Shown piece after piece: positions 35,002-43,330 of a DNA stretch of 64,000 bases. The position numbers and the translations under genes were made by a program. The first letter of the stretch is position 1; each line of letters begins with the position of its first letter. Origin of the DNA: Fuscibacter oryzae (GTDB lineage: Bacteria; Pseudomonadota; Alphaproteobacteria; Rhodobacterales; Rhodobacteraceae); assembly GCF_016765795.1 (NCBI RefSeq), contig NZ_JAESVP010000003.1, positions 124,001 to 188,000 on the forward strand, in the 5' to 3' direction. The notes under the pieces are model-generated. The model was not told the origin of the DNA and ran no database searches. It was given only the letters and a program-made list of their open reading frames with translations.

Positions 35002-35019
35002 TTATGCAAGGGGGCATAA
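35002..35019. promoter_or_regulatory. Inverted repeat in the excisionase promoter region
   Basis: TTATGC and GCATAA are separated by six bases, 16-33 bases upstream of the alpA-type gene start. It is a possible operator or Xis-binding site. Confidence 0.4.
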
Positions 35020-35138
35020 GCTCTCTATACGCACGACTCCTGGAAGTGCGCTCGTGGCATCTTCACTTTGTGAAAAGAATCTTGTTGGGGTGCCTGCCTA
35101 TTCGTCGTTCAGACGGATTTCGGTTAGGCCCGCGCAAA

Positions 35139-35157
35139 GTAGCCCATAGGTAGCCCA
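35139..35157. promoter_or_regulatory. Candidate integrase arm-type site, right end
   Basis: The same 19 bases as 9339-9357 (GTAGCCCATAGGTAGCCCA), in the same orientation, lie 52 bases inside the right attachment repeat. It falls in non-coding DNA between the excisionase gene and attR. Confidence 0.55.
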
Positions 35158-35209
35158 GATCCGACGTCGTAACCGTGTCCGAAACATCAAGGCACGGTTC
35201 CGATCAATC

Positions 35210-35272
35210 ATTTCAGGGATTTAAGTGGTGCCCGGAGCCGGAATCGAACCAGCGACACGCGGATTTTCAATC
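35210..35272. repeat. attR: 63-bp direct repeat overlapping tRNA-Phe
   Basis: Identical to 9134-9196. It covers 16 bases beyond the tRNA 3' end plus the 3' half of tRNA-Phe up to the anticodon stem. Crossover in the anticodon region is typical of tyrosine integrases that target tRNA genes. Confidence 0.9.
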
Positions 35273-35301
35273 CGCTGCTCTACCAACTGAGCTATCCGGG
35301 C
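35226..35301 (-). tRNA. tRNA-Phe (anticodon GAA), CCA encoded; element target site
   Basis: A complete 76-base cloverleaf on the minus strand. The acceptor pair is GCCCGGA/TCCGGGC, the D-arm is GCTCAGTTGGTAGAGC, the anticodon stem is GCGGA/TCCGC around TTGAAAA, and the T-arm is GCTGGTTCGATTCCGGC. CCA is encoded. Its 3' half is duplicated at 9150-9196, so the element rebuilt a working gene when it inserted. Confidence 0.95.
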
Positions 35302-35406
35302 ACTCTTGATGAAAGGGCGCTGCCTTTCGAGTGGGCGGGTGATACGTCAGGTGGGCGGGGCTGTCCAGAGGGTTTTGGCGTTTTTTCGCGTGGGTTACTG
35401 GTGAAT

Positions 35407-35580
35407 TTATTGCGTGCGGGGAGGAGCGGGCGGCGGGGCGTCGGTTTCCTCGGTATCGTCCTCGGCGGGAAGGGCATAGCCGCCGGTCAGCCAGCGGCCA
35501 AGGTCTACATCGGCGCAGCGGCGGCTGCAAAAGGGGCGGTATTTGGCATCCGCCGCCTTGCCGCAGATCGGGCAGCTCAT
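35407..35580 (-). CDS. yacG: YacG zinc-finger DNA gyrase inhibitor
   Basis: A 57-residue protein starting [20 protein letters not shown]. Cysteines 3, 6, 18 and 22 form the CxxC...CxxxC zinc site of YacG, and DLGRWLTGGYALPAED matches the family's middle. YacG binds GyrB and limits gyrase activity. The start overlaps the rng stop by four bases (ATGA), placing it last in infA-maf-rng-yacG. The acidic, proline-rich tail is normal for the family. Confidence 0.9.
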   Translation of the reverse strand: MSCPICGKAADAKYRPFCSRRCADVDLGRWLTGGYALPAEDDTEETDAPPPAPPRTQ

Positions 35581-36620
35581 GCCAAAAGCTCGCTGAGCGG
35601 AAGGCGGTCGCGGCGGCGGGTCATCTCGAACAGGCCCAGATTGGTCCAGCCTGCCAGATTCACATCCGCGCCTTCGGTCTTGAAGGCCGCCTTCAACACC
35701 TGATCCAGAATCGCGCGGTCCTTTTTCGGCAGGGGCGCGAAATCTACCACGATCTGGCCGCCAAGGCCGCGCAGGCGCAACTGGCGAGGCAGGTCGCGTG
35801 CGGCGGCGATATTGGCCTTGAGCGCTGCGGCGGGCGAGGTATCGGTGCCGGTGTTCACATCAATCGCCACCAAGGCGCGGGTGGGTTCGATCATCAGGTG
35901 GCCACCGGCGGGCAGGGGCACGCGGGTGCGGGCCAGGTCGGCGATCAGATCGGCAACGCCATGATCGGCAAAGCCGCCGGGGGCGCTGACCACCTCGTCC
36001 GGCGCAGGTTCCAGCCAGTCGCGCAGCGCAAGGTCATGCGCGCCAGGGCCATCGAACAGCAGTTCGGGGTCGCCCGCCACATCGGCCAGAACGGCTTCGG
36101 CCAACGCGCGCAGTTGCGCCAGATCCTCGGCTACCTCGTCCAGATCGGCCTCGGCGCAGGCCGACCGCAGGATAAGGCCCAAAGTTTCATCGGCCCCCGC
36201 CATACCGGCCTTGGCCAGATCATCAAGATCGGCGCGCAGGTCGTCGTCATGAATGCGGCGCGAGATGTTCAGACCCGGCGCGCCGGGGGTCAGGATGGCA
36301 AAGCGGCCCTTGAACAGCAGGCGCGTGGTGACGGGCAGGGCCTTGCCCGGCTCGGCAGGGCCGGTGACCTGCACCAGCAGGCGCTGGCCGGGCGCGATGC
36401 CCGAAATCTGGCGCAAAAAACCTGAAGCCCCGCCGGGCAATTTCACGAAAATGCCGCCCTGGCCCTTCATCGGGCGGTCGGCAACGGCGCGGTAGATGGC
36501 ACCCGGCAGCGCCTCGTCGCCCTTGGGATCAATCGCCAGCTCTTCAAGCTGCCCGTCCACCACAAGCGCGGCGGCGTCGCGCCCGTCAAAGGTATCCAGA
36601 ATAACGACGCGGCCCTTCAT
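35577..36620 (-). CDS. rng: Ribonuclease E/G family protein
   Basis: A 347-residue short-form ribonuclease of the E/G family, an endonuclease for rRNA and mRNA processing. The catalytic region shows [20 protein letters not shown], with the conserved aspartates of the DNase I-like subdomain, and [19 protein letters not shown]. It is shorter than E. coli RNase G, as is usual for this alphaproteobacterial operon member. The ATG at 36620 overlaps the maf stop, which discounts a longer reading to 36998. It overlaps yacG by four bases. Confidence 0.88.
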   Translation of the reverse strand: MKGRVVILDTFDGRDAAALVVDGQLEELAIDPKGDEALPGAIYRAVADRPMKGQGGIFVKLPGGASGFLRQISGIAPGQRLLVQVTGPAEPGKALPVTTRLLFKGRFAILTPGAPGLNISRRIHDDDLRADLDDLAKAGMAGADETLGLILRSACAEADLDEVAEDLAQLRALAEAVLADVAGDPELLFDGPGAHDLALRDWLEPAPDEVVSAPGGFADHGVADLIADLARTRVPLPAGGHLMIEPTRALVAIDVNTGTDTSPAAALKANIAAARDLPRQLRLRGLGGQIVVDFAPLPKKDRAILDQVLKAAFKTEGADVNLAGWTNLGLFEMTRRRDRLPLSELLA

Positions 36621-37192
36621 GCTTGCCTCCAGACCGGCCAGCCTGCATCTGCAAGCAGGGCCGCGGTTTCGGCCAGTGGAAGGCCGACGATGCCGGTAAA
36701 ACTGCCGGAAATCCACGGAATGAAGGCGCCAGCCGCGCCCTGAATGGCATAGGCCCCGGCCTTGCCCTGCCATTCGCCGCCCTGAAGATAGGCGTTCAGT
36801 TCCATATCGGACAGCCGCTTCATCTTGACGGCGCTGACGCTTTCGCGCGTCCAGAGGCGGTCGCCGCGGCGCAGGGCAATGGCGGTGATCACCTGATGCC
36901 GCCGCCCGCCAAGGGCCGTTAGGAACGCTGCCGCCTCGCCTGCGTCGCGCGGCTTGCCCAGAATGCGGCGGCCAAGGGCAACGGTGGTATCGGCGCACAG
37001 CACCAGATCATCCGGCCCGGCAGCAACCGCCGCCGCCTTTTCGCGCGCCAGCCGCGCGCAATAGGGGCGGGGCAGTTCGCCCTTTTTCGGCTCTTCGTCG
37101 ATGTCGGGGGGCAGGATGGCGTCGGGCGTGATGCCCAGGTGCGACAGAAGTTCCTTCCGGCGCGGACTGCCTGATCCCAGAATGAACTTCAA
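36617..37192 (-). CDS. maf: Maf family nucleotide pyrophosphatase
   Basis: A 191-residue Maf/YceF-type protein that hydrolyses non-canonical or modified nucleoside triphosphates. The N-terminal [17 protein letters not shown] signature binds nucleotide phosphates; [10 protein letters not shown] carries the catalytic aspartate; and [11 protein letters not shown] lies in the C-terminal third. I chose TTG at 37192, one base after the infA stop, because it places the signature at residue 4 as in relatives. An ATG at 37234 inside infA is the alternative. It overlaps rng by four bases. Confidence 0.85.
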   Translation of the reverse strand: MKFILGSGSPRRKELLSHLGITPDAILPPDIDEEPKKGELPRPYCARLAREKAAAVAAGPDDLVLCADTTVALGRRILGKPRDAGEAAAFLTALGGRRHQVITAIALRRGDRLWTRESVSAVKMKRLSDMELNAYLQGGEWQGKAGAYAIQGAAGAFIPWISGSFTGIVGLPLAETAALLADAGWPVWRQA

Positions 37193-37193
37193 T

Positions 37194-37412
37194 TTACTTG
37201 AAGCGATAGTTGATGCGGCCTTTCGACAGGTCATAGGGGGTCATTTCGACCTGCACCTTGTCGCCTGCCAGAACCCGGATACGGTTCTTGCGCATCTTGC
37301 CAGCCATCGTCGCGATCAGTTCATGGCCATTTTCGAGTTCAACCTTGAATGTCGCATTGGGCAAAAGTTCCTTCACGACACCGGGGAATTCGAGGGTTTC
37401 TTCCTTGGCCAT
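37194..37412 (-). CDS. infA: Translation initiation factor IF-1
   Basis: A 72-residue S1-fold (OB) protein, [20 protein letters not shown] at its start, with [20 protein letters not shown] in the middle. Length and sequence are those of bacterial IF-1, which binds the A site of the 30S subunit during initiation. GGAGA lies just upstream of the ATG. It heads the infA-maf-rng-yacG operon, which ends next to tRNA-Phe. Confidence 0.97.
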   Translation of the reverse strand: MAKEETLEFPGVVKELLPNATFKVELENGHELIATMAGKMRKNRIRVLAGDKVQVEMTPYDLSKGRINYRFK

Positions 37413-37578
37413 GGTCTCTCCAAAAGGGGTAAGGCCCGCGCGGGTGGCGGGCTGTGCGCGGCATATGCGCCGGATTTTCCCGATTTTCAAGGGGAGTCTT
37501 GGGTGCGGCCGAGGAGCCGGGGGTTTCACATCACCGGACCGCAGTGGACTATTTCCAGAAAGGCAAGGGAAAGCGGGA

Positions 37579-38460
37579 TCAGGTTCGGATCAAGGTCACG
37601 CCCGATGCGGCCCGATCCATCTGTTCTTCCCAATGGGCGTGGTTCAGCACCTGCCCGTCGCGCCGCACCGCATGGATGGTTTCAAGATCCACAGTGGCAT
37701 AGGCCCAGCCCGGTTGGTTGAGGGGCGTTTCGTCGAAGATGCCCATGGCGGGAAAGCCGCGGTCGGGCGGGCCATAGATCGCGGCGGAGCCGACGTTTTC
37801 ATCCACTGCGGGGGAAAAGTCGCACAGGCCCACGGTGGGTGAATGGACAGTGACACATTGCCCTTCCAGCGCGCGGGCCATGGCGCCGACGCGGACGCGG
37901 GTGAAACCGGCAAAGCTGTCGGTGCAAGAGGGGACAAGGATGATCTCGGCCCCCGCCTCGACCAGTGCGCGGCCCAGCAGGGGAAATTCGCTGTCATAGC
38001 AGATCAGCACCCCGATCTTGCCAAGGGGCGTGTCGAAAAGCTGCAAGGGGCCGCCTGCGACCACATTCCAGACCTCGCGTTCGAACCGGGTCATCATCTG
38101 TTTGTCCTGATGGCCGATCAGGCCATTTGGGCCGAACAGGCTGGCGCGGTTAACGGGGCGTGGACCTTCGAACACCGGGCCGGACGCGCCAAGGATATGG
38201 AGGCGGTGTTTCGCTGCCAGCCCGGCATAAAGGGCATCCGTTGCGGGCCTTGCGCGGGCGACCTCGTGCAGGCTTGCCTCCAGATCGGCGGCGATGGTGT
38301 GGCCGCCAAGGCTCGCCTGCTCCATCAGGCCATATTCGGGAAAGACCAGCAGGTCAGCGCCATTCCCTGCCGCCTGTTCCACCCAAGCCGTCGTCTTGGC
38401 GGCGAAACTGTCAAAAGTTTCATGGAAATCCAGCGGATAGGCGGCAGCGGCGATGATCAC
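37579..38460 (-). CDS. Carbon-nitrogen hydrolase (nitrilase superfamily)
   Basis: A 293-residue amidase/nitrilase-fold enzyme. The catalytic triad is visible as E42 (VFPEYG), K120 ([10 protein letters not shown]) and C154 (LICYDSEFP). The family hydrolyses amides, nitriles or carbamoyl groups; the substrate cannot be told. The start overlaps the stop of the GNAT acetyltransferase gene by four bases, so the two probably work together, perhaps on an amine or amide compound. A Rhodobacterales-type intergenic repeat lies between it and infA. Confidence 0.85.
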   Translation of the reverse strand: MIIAAAAYPLDFHETFDSFAAKTTAWVEQAAGNGADLLVFPEYGLMEQASLGGHTIAADLEASLHEVARARPATDALYAGLAAKHRLHILGASGPVFEGPRPVNRASLFGPNGLIGHQDKQMMTRFEREVWNVVAGGPLQLFDTPLGKIGVLICYDSEFPLLGRALVEAGAEIILVPSCTDSFAGFTRVRVGAMARALEGQCVTVHSPTVGLCDFSPAVDENVGSAAIYGPPDRGFPAMGIFDETPLNQPGWAYATVDLETIHAVRRDGQVLNHAHWEEQMDRAASGVTLIRT

Positions 38461-39041
38461 AGCTTGTGCATCCAGAATTGCAGGGGCTTCACGCTTTCGC
38501 CGGTATCGCCCACGTCCTTCCAGGCAAATTCCGCCATCATGCCGGGCAGGGGGGCATAGCCGCGCCCCAGCCAGAAGGCGTCATTGGTGCGGTAGGTTTC
38601 GGGCCGCATCGGGTGGCTGGCGGGCCGCACGACCGAACAAAAGGCGATATGGCCGCGCCCCATGGCGCGGGCATGGTCTTCGCGCAGGTCGAAAAAGCGG
38701 TGACCGATGCCCTGACCACGATAAGCGGGCAGAAGGACCGATTCCGCGCCATAAAGAATGTCGTGCATCGGCACGGGAAAATCGCGGAAGGGGGCGGCGA
38801 ATTCCTCGGCGTGGTCTTCCATCAGGGTCGAGGTCGAGGCCCCGACAAGGATGCCAGCGTCAAACGCGCCAACCAACAGCGCGCCGGGATTGTCGCGGTA
38901 GGTTTGCAGATAGTCCCGCTCGTATTCCAGCGTGCCGTCGTAAAGGTAAGGCCAGTCACGGAAGACGGCGATGCGCAGGCGGGCGACGCCATCAAGGTTT
39001 GCCTCCAGTTCGGCTCCGCGAAGGGTGCGGACCTCAACCAT
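38457..39041 (-). CDS. GNAT family N-acetyltransferase
   Basis: A 194-residue acetyltransferase. The acetyl-CoA-binding motif R-G-Q-G-I-G is in VLLPAYRGQGIGHRFFDLRE at about residues 100-120. The C-terminal half continues with the usual GNAT strands. It overlaps the nitrilase-family gene by four bases at its end and the SnoaL-like gene by eight bases at its start, giving a tight three-gene unit. The acceptor is unknown; context suggests a small amine. Confidence 0.8.
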   Translation of the reverse strand: MVEVRTLRGAELEANLDGVARLRIAVFRDWPYLYDGTLEYERDYLQTYRDNPGALLVGAFDAGILVGASTSTLMEDHAEEFAAPFRDFPVPMHDILYGAESVLLPAYRGQGIGHRFFDLREDHARAMGRGHIAFCSVVRPASHPMRPETYRTNDAFWLGRGYAPLPGMMAEFAWKDVGDTGESVKPLQFWMHKL

Positions 39042-39444
39042 TCGACACCTGTGCGACCCAGTCGTTCAGGTTGTAAAAGGTGGTCACGCGGGAAATCTGG
39101 CCATCCTTCAGGTCAAAGAACGACCCGGCGGGCAGAATATAGGTCTGGCCTCTGGCTTCGGGCAGGCCGGGATCGGTTTTCAGATAGGTGCCATGCACCA
39201 CAAATTCGGCGGCGGCGCGGGTGCCGTCTTCGTTGACGAAAACCACGATGTCCTTCAGCTCCTCGCGGTAGCTGACGCCCATATGGCTGCAAAACTCGGC
39301 GAACTTTTCCTTGCCAAGGCGCACACCGCCCTCGTTGACGCGGTGTTCGATGTCATCGGTGACGGCGGCCAGCATTCCGGCGGCGTCGCCTGCGTTGAAG
39401 GCGGCGTAATAGGCGGTCACGGTGGCGCGGGCAGTAGCGGACAT
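39034..39444 (-). CDS. SnoaL/NTF2-like protein (ketosteroid isomerase-related)
   Basis: A 136-residue cone-fold protein. AYYAAFNAGDAAGMLAAVTD is the classic opening of SnoaL-like domains, and FAEFCSHMGVSYREELKDIV and AAEFVVHGTYLKTDPG follow. Members act as small-molecule isomerases, cyclases or binding proteins. It is the first gene of the SnoaL-GNAT-nitrilase unit. Function within that unit cannot be assigned further. Confidence 0.8.
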   Translation of the reverse strand: MSATARATVTAYYAAFNAGDAAGMLAAVTDDIEHRVNEGGVRLGKEKFAEFCSHMGVSYREELKDIVVFVNEDGTRAAAEFVVHGTYLKTDPGLPEARGQTYILPAGSFFDLKDGQISRVTTFYNLNDWVAQVSNG

Positions 39445-39540
39445 GGCAGGCCTTTCAATGCATCGGACCCCGTGTTTGTGGCACGGGGTCCGGGCAGGGT
39501 CAAAGCCTGACGATGACGTTGGGTCGTGCGAAAACGACCT

Positions 39541-40377
39541 TTAGGCCAGTGCTGCGCGCACCGTTTCGGCCACGGGGGTCGTCGGGCGGCCGATCAGGCG
39601 CGACAGGGTGCGGTTATCATCGAACAACGAGCCTTTCGAGGCGCTGAAATCCGATTCCGCCAGCACTGCGGCAAAACCTGCGGGCAGGCCGAACCCTTCC
39701 AGCGCTTTGGCATAGTCGGCTTCGGGCAGATTGACGAAGGCGACTGGCTTGCCGGACTGCTTGGCCACCTCGGCCGCAAGATCAGCCAGCGTATAGCTGT
39801 CGTCGCCCGCAAGCTCATAGGTTTTGCCCGCGTGCGAGGCATCTAGCGCTGTGACCGCAATCGCTTCGGCATAGTCCTTGCGGGCGGCGGTAGAGACGCG
39901 GCCGTCACCCGCCGAACCAATGATCGCGCCATGTTGCAGCGCGGCGCCAAGGCTTCCGGTATAATTTTCGCTATACCAGCCGTTGCGCAGGATCGTCGCA
40001 GGAATACCCGAAGCCGCGAGCGCCGCCTCGGTGGTGACATGATCCGAGGTCAGCAACTTCATCGGCGAGGCATCGCCCTTGAGGATCGAAGTATAGATGA
40101 TGCGCCCGACGCCCGCAGCCTTGGCGGCAGCGATGACGTTCTTGTGCTGGCCCGCACGGTCGTTGAAATCATTGGTCGAGATGAGAACCAGCGTATCGAC
40201 GCCTTTCAGCGCCTCTGGCGCAGCGGTCCAGTAATCGAAAGCGCGGGCCTCTACCCCCAGATCAGCCGCCTTTTCGGGGCTGCGCACTAGGGCGACGGGG
40301 CTGGCACCACGGGCTTGCAGCGCGGCGATGGCAAGGCGGCCCAACTGGCCGGTGGCTCCGGTAACGGCGATGGTCAT
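39541..40377 (-). CDS. NAD(P)H:quinone oxidoreductase-like SDR (NmrA/QOR2 type)
   Basis: A 278-residue extended Rossmann protein starting TIAVTGATGQLGRLAI, the GxxGxxG dinucleotide site. The remainder follows NmrA/YtfG (QOR2) proteins, including TLVLISTNDFNDRAGQHKNV and RIIYTSILKGDASPM. I chose the ATG at 40377 because GGAG lies eight bases upstream; an ATG at 40389 contains that site. It is divergent from an HxlR regulator, the arrangement of the ytfG-ytfH pair. It probably reduces quinones or related electrophiles under that regulator's control. Confidence 0.85.
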   Translation of the reverse strand: MTIAVTGATGQLGRLAIAALQARGASPVALVRSPEKAADLGVEARAFDYWTAAPEALKGVDTLVLISTNDFNDRAGQHKNVIAAAKAAGVGRIIYTSILKGDASPMKLLTSDHVTTEAALAASGIPATILRNGWYSENYTGSLGAALQHGAIIGSAGDGRVSTAARKDYAEAIAVTALDASHAGKTYELAGDDSYTLADLAAEVAKQSGKPVAFVNLPEADYAKALEGFGLPAGFAAVLAESDFSASKGSLFDDNRTLSRLIGRPTTPVAETVRAALA

Positions 40378-40420
40378 GTCAGTCTCCATTGGTTGACCTG
40401 TGGGACCAGCAATACGCCTT

Positions 40421-40439
40421 TACTTACGAAACGGAAGTA
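40421..40439. promoter_or_regulatory. HxlR operator candidate in the divergent region
   Basis: TACTTACGAAACGGAAGTA is a 19-bp imperfect palindrome with TACTT/AAGTA ends and CG/CG inner pairs, the form of HxlR/QorR-type operators. It lies midway between the quinone-reductase start (40377) and the regulator start (40474), so one site could control both genes. Confidence 0.65.
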
Positions 40440-40473
40440 CATACAATTTTGTTAGTATAAAGGATGACCGCAC

Positions 40474-40872
40474 ATGACCCCGGACAAAAAGGCACAAGAC
40501 CTGCTGGACTTCTGGCAGAAGGGCAATGTTCTGGCGGCGGATTGCCCGTCGCGCCCCGTTTTGCAGCATATGACCAGCCGCTGGGGCACCCTGGTGATGA
40601 TCACCCTGATGACCGGCACCCATAGGTTCAGCGCGCTGCGCCGCAAGGTAGGTGGCGTCAGCGAACGGATGCTGGCCCAGACCCTGCAACTGCTGGAGGC
40701 GGATGGTATGATCGCGCGTGAGGCGCATAATGTTGTGCCGCCGCATGTCGATTACAGTCTGACACCCCTTGGCCAACAGGCGGCGGGCCATCTTTTGGCG
40801 CTGACCGGCTGGATCGAGGACAACCTTGGCCAGATCCTGTCTGCCCATGCGGCGGGCCAGAACGCCGCCTGA
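40474..40872 (+). CDS. HxlR (DUF24) family redox-type regulator
   Basis: A 132-residue winged-helix regulator. HRFSALRRKVGGVSERMLAQ is the recognition region and LEADGMIAREAHNVVPPHVD the wing. Cysteine 24 (VLAADCPSRPVL) is in the position used by QorR/HypR-type members to sense oxidants and quinones. It is divergent from an NAD(P)H-quinone reductase-like gene with a palindromic operator between, so repression that quinones or oxidants relieve is the expected logic. An intrinsic terminator follows. Confidence 0.87.
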   Translation: MTPDKKAQDLLDFWQKGNVLAADCPSRPVLQHMTSRWGTLVMITLMTGTHRFSALRRKVGGVSERMLAQTLQLLEADGMIAREAHNVVPPHVDYSLTPLGQQAAGHLLALTGWIEDNLGQILSAHAAGQNAA

Positions 40873-40896
40873 CATCAGATTGAAATGACAGGCAGG

Positions 40897-40922
40897 GGCC
40901 GGGCGGATTGCCCGGCCTTTTT
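40897..40922 (+). terminator. Intrinsic terminator after the HxlR gene
   Basis: GGCCGGGC and GCCCGGCC form an 8-bp stem with a GGATT loop, followed by five T. Confidence 0.85.
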
Positions 40923-41062
40923 GCATTCTGACAGTTTCGTGACTGTTCGATGACAGTGAACTTTGAATGCGAAAAGGGATGGCTAATAGTTCGCTTTGCC
41001 GGGGCCTATCTCCTCCTCAGACGACGAAATGATGCGTCGCCAAAATGAAAATGGAGAATAAA

Positions 41063-41311
41063 ATGAAGAAGTTCGCTCTTGCCGTTTCTACCCTGGCCCT
41101 GCTGGCTGGTGCTGCCAATGCTGCCGGTTTCAACTCGGCCGAACGCCCCGACACCATCGTGGCTGCGACCGAAGTGACCAAGGTTGAAGTGAAAGCCAAA
41201 GACGTTGCCTTTCCCAAGGAACTGCACCGCGCGGGGCTGTCGGCGGATCAGACCGTCAGCGTGACTCTGTTCCCCTCGACCGGAACCGTTGACCGGCCCA
41301 GCCGCGACTGA
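41063..41311 (+). CDS. Small secreted protein of unknown function (82 residues)
   Basis: The protein begins with a signal peptide, MKKFALAVSTLALLAGAANA, and the mature part (starting AGFNSAERPD) is about 62 residues with no known domain. GGAG lies seven bases before the ATG at 41063; the ATG at 41045 precedes that site. It is predicted to be periplasmic and is flanked by terminators, so it is a single-gene unit. Confidence 0.75.
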   Translation: MKKFALAVSTLALLAGAANAAGFNSAERPDTIVAATEVTKVEVKAKDVAFPKELHRAGLSADQTVSVTLFPSTGTVDRPSRD

Positions 41312-41341
41312 TCACGGCCGATGACGAAGGTCAGGCCCAGA

Positions 41342-41370
41342 GGCACCCGCTAGCTCCGCGGGTGCCTTTG
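41342..41370 (+). terminator. Intrinsic terminator after the small secreted protein gene
   Basis: GGCACCCGC and GCGGGTGCC form a 9-bp stem with a 7-base loop, followed by TTTG. Confidence 0.75.
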
Positions 41371-41507
41371 TCATTTCGCGCTCTGCTTTCAAGGTGGCGA
41401 TCTGTGCGCCACCGCGCAGGTGCAAAAGGATGGCGTGAAAAATGGACAGTTTCAAACATCAGAAAACCGCCCCATGTCGTCAGTCACGACAGGACGGAAT
41501 ACGATTT

Positions 41508-42389
41508 ATGGAAACTGCGGTTCTTCGGACCTTTTTGCACATCGTTGACGAGGGCAGCTTTGCCGAGGCGGCCCGCCGCATGGGAATCTCCAAAAGCCTG
41601 TGCAGCAAATACATCTCTGATCTAGAGGCGAGTCTGGGCGCGCGGCTTCTGACCCGCTCTACCCGGTCGGTCAAACCTACGGCTGTGGGGCTGGATTACA
41701 GTGCGCGGGTGCGCGAAATTCTTGCCCAGCTTGACGAAGCGACCGAGGCAGTGCGCGCGGTGTCGGCCAAGCCCTCTGGTCCGCTCAAGATCGGTGCGCC
41801 GGTTTTTTACACCCTGCGTGTGCTGCAACCCCATATGTTGAAGTTCATCGAACAGCATCCCGACATTCAGCTGGAGGCGGTGCTGGATGACGAACGCGCC
41901 GATCTGGTCGGCGACAGCTTTGATGCGGTGATCCGCATCGGCAATCTGGATGACTCCGGCCTGTTTGCGCGACATCTGCATGATGTGCGGCTGATGCTGG
42001 TCGCCTCTCCGGGGTATCTGGCGGAACATGGCGTGCCCGCCAAACCGGAGGATCTGACCGATCATCGCAGCATCTATTACACAAATCTGCGCGGCAGCGG
42101 CACCTGGCCGTTCCGTAAGGGCAATGAGGTGGTTCACCAAAAGATCGTTCCGGTCTTTCAGACCAACAACGGCGAATTGGTGCGTGCGGCGGCGATGGAT
42201 GGCAAAGGCATCGCCATGATGCCGATGTTCATGATCGACGAAGAGTTGCGCGACGGGCGGCTGGTGCCGATCCTGACCGATTTCTTTCTGCCAGACGTGC
42301 CAGTGAACCTGATCTATCCCTCTCGCCGCCACATGACGGCGGCCTTGCGGGCGTTCATGGAATTCATGTCGGGCCTGAAGCTGCGCTGA
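41508..42389 (+). CDS. LysR-family transcription regulator
   Basis: A 293-residue LTTR. The N-terminal winged helix reads FLHIVDEGSFAEAARRMGIS and KSLCSKYISDLEASLGARLL. A substrate-binding domain fills the rest (GPLKIGAPVFYTLRVLQPHM, then VIRIGNLDDSGLFARHL). I chose the ATG at 41508, which places the HTH at the normal position; an ATG at 41442 would add 22 unlikely residues. No divergent target gene is next to it, so its regulon is unknown. Confidence 0.85.
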   Translation: METAVLRTFLHIVDEGSFAEAARRMGISKSLCSKYISDLEASLGARLLTRSTRSVKPTAVGLDYSARVREILAQLDEATEAVRAVSAKPSGPLKIGAPVFYTLRVLQPHMLKFIEQHPDIQLEAVLDDERADLVGDSFDAVIRIGNLDDSGLFARHLHDVRLMLVASPGYLAEHGVPAKPEDLTDHRSIYYTNLRGSGTWPFRKGNEVVHQKIVPVFQTNNGELVRAAAMDGKGIAMMPMFMIDEELRDGRLVPILTDFFLPDVPVNLIYPSRRHMTAALRAFMEFMSGLKLR

Positions 42390-42395
42390 CGGGTA

Positions 42396-42857
42396 TCAGG
42401 CCGCCTCTGGCCTGCCAAACCGGTCGAGGATGCGGTCGCGGATCTGGTCGCGCGCCTGACGATAGGCTGACAGCTTGGCCTCGCGCGTCTCACCAATGGC
42501 GGTGGGGTCGAGGATCGGCCAGTATTCGACCTCCAGATGATAGTTGCGCGTCAGGTCCAGTGCTGCGCGGCGGCTGCTTGCCGACAGTGCCACGATCAGG
42601 TCGAACTGGCCCAGATCGTCGCCCATCTCCTGCATCTCTTCAAAGCTGCGCGAACGGTGGCGGTCCAGCTCTACCCCCAGCTCTTTGCAGACAGCGATGG
42701 AAAAGCCGTCCACTTCCATGTCGTTCTTGACGCCAGCGGATTGCACATAGACCTGATGGCCATAGAATTTCTTCATCAGCGCCTCGGCCATGGGAGAGCG
42801 CACCGCGTTATGGTCACAGCAAAACAGCACGGCCTGGGGAAGATCGATCAAGATCAC
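42396..42857 (-). CDS. Low-molecular-weight protein tyrosine phosphatase / ArsC-like
   Basis: A 153-residue enzyme of the LMW-PTP fold. The P-loop CDHNAVRS (C14 to R20, the CX5R signature) follows AVLFC at the N-terminus, and the aspartate of [12 protein letters not shown] fits the general acid. It may dephosphorylate tyrosine or act as an arsenate reductase; I cannot decide between them. A GTG at 42857 overlaps the UPF0262 stop by four bases and is preferred to TTG at 42863. Confidence 0.8.
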   Translation of the reverse strand: MILIDLPQAVLFCCDHNAVRSPMAEALMKKFYGHQVYVQSAGVKNDMEVDGFSIAVCKELGVELDRHRSRSFEEMQEMGDDLGQFDLIVALSASSRRAALDLTRNYHLEVEYWPILDPTAIGETREAKLSAYRQARDQIRDRILDRFGRPEAA

Positions 42858-43330
42858 CCCCAATTCAGGACGCAGATCAGGGTGAACAGGCGGCGGGCCG
42901 TGGCGGTATCGACCAGGGCCTTGCCCTCCAGCCGCTCTTGCAGAACCCGCGCCCCTTCGTTGTGAATGCCACGCCGGGCCATGTCGATCGCCTCGATCTG
43001 GCTGGGGGGCAGGCGTTTCACCGCGTCGAAATAGCTTTCGCAGATCTGGAAATAGTCTTTCACCACCTGCCGGAACGGCCCGAGCGAGAGGTGAAACTCT
43101 CCCACTGGCTGCGCATCTTCCAGGGCAAGAGAAAAGACCAGCCGCCCCTCGCGGATCGCAAGGCCCAGCCGGTAGGGGCCGGGGGGGATGTCGCGCCCGT
43201 CGCGCGCGGGCAGGCCAAAGCTGTTGTCCTCCAGCAGATCAAAGATCGCGACCTTGCGCTCTTGCTCGATTTCCGGGGTCGGGCGGGCAAGGCCGTTTTC
43301 GTCGATCTCGATATGGCAGATGCGGTTCAT
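42854..43330 (-). CDS. UPF0262 family protein
   Basis: A 158-residue protein matching the alphaproteobacterial UPF0262 family in length and in its conserved opening [20 protein letters not shown]. Further family segments are [20 protein letters not shown] and [20 protein letters not shown]. Function is unknown. The start at 43330 is chosen from family length. In related genomes the gene stands with hisD, an LMW phosphatase and infA; here the phosphatase follows directly, but infA is about 5 kb away. Confidence 0.85.
   Translation of the reverse strand: MNRICHIEIDENGLARPTPEIEQERKVAIFDLLEDNSFGLPARDGRDIPPGPYRLGLAIREGRLVFSLALEDAQPVGEFHLSLGPFRQVVKDYFQICESYFDAVKRLPPSQIEAIDMARRGIHNEGARVLQERLEGKALVDTATARRLFTLICVLNWG

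Larger units (their letters stand above)
9134..35272. mobile_element. Integrative element in tRNA-Phe carrying type II-C CRISPR-Cas and an SOS mutagenesis cassette
   Basis: A perfect 63-bp direct repeat bounds about 26 kb. The right copy (35210-35272) includes the 3' half of an intact tRNA-Phe plus 16 bases downstream of it. The left copy (9134-9196) is a half-tRNA remnant. A tyrosine integrase lies just inside the left end and an AlpA-type excisionase gene just inside the right end, the usual layout of tRNA-targeting elements. Between them are cas genes, a CRISPR array, SRAP-imuAB-dnaE2, a replication-initiator-like gene, HTH regulators, an HNH endonuclease, arsA and several broken genes. 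No relaxase or conjugation genes are seen, so it would be an integrative (possibly mobilisable) island rather than a self-transmissible one. Confidence 0.85.

Noticed and set aside
42396-42857. Arsenate reductase linked to the element's arsA
   Set aside because: The gene lies outside the element, overlaps UPF0262 in a conserved chromosomal arrangement, and the LMW-PTP motif does not by itself indicate arsenate reduction.
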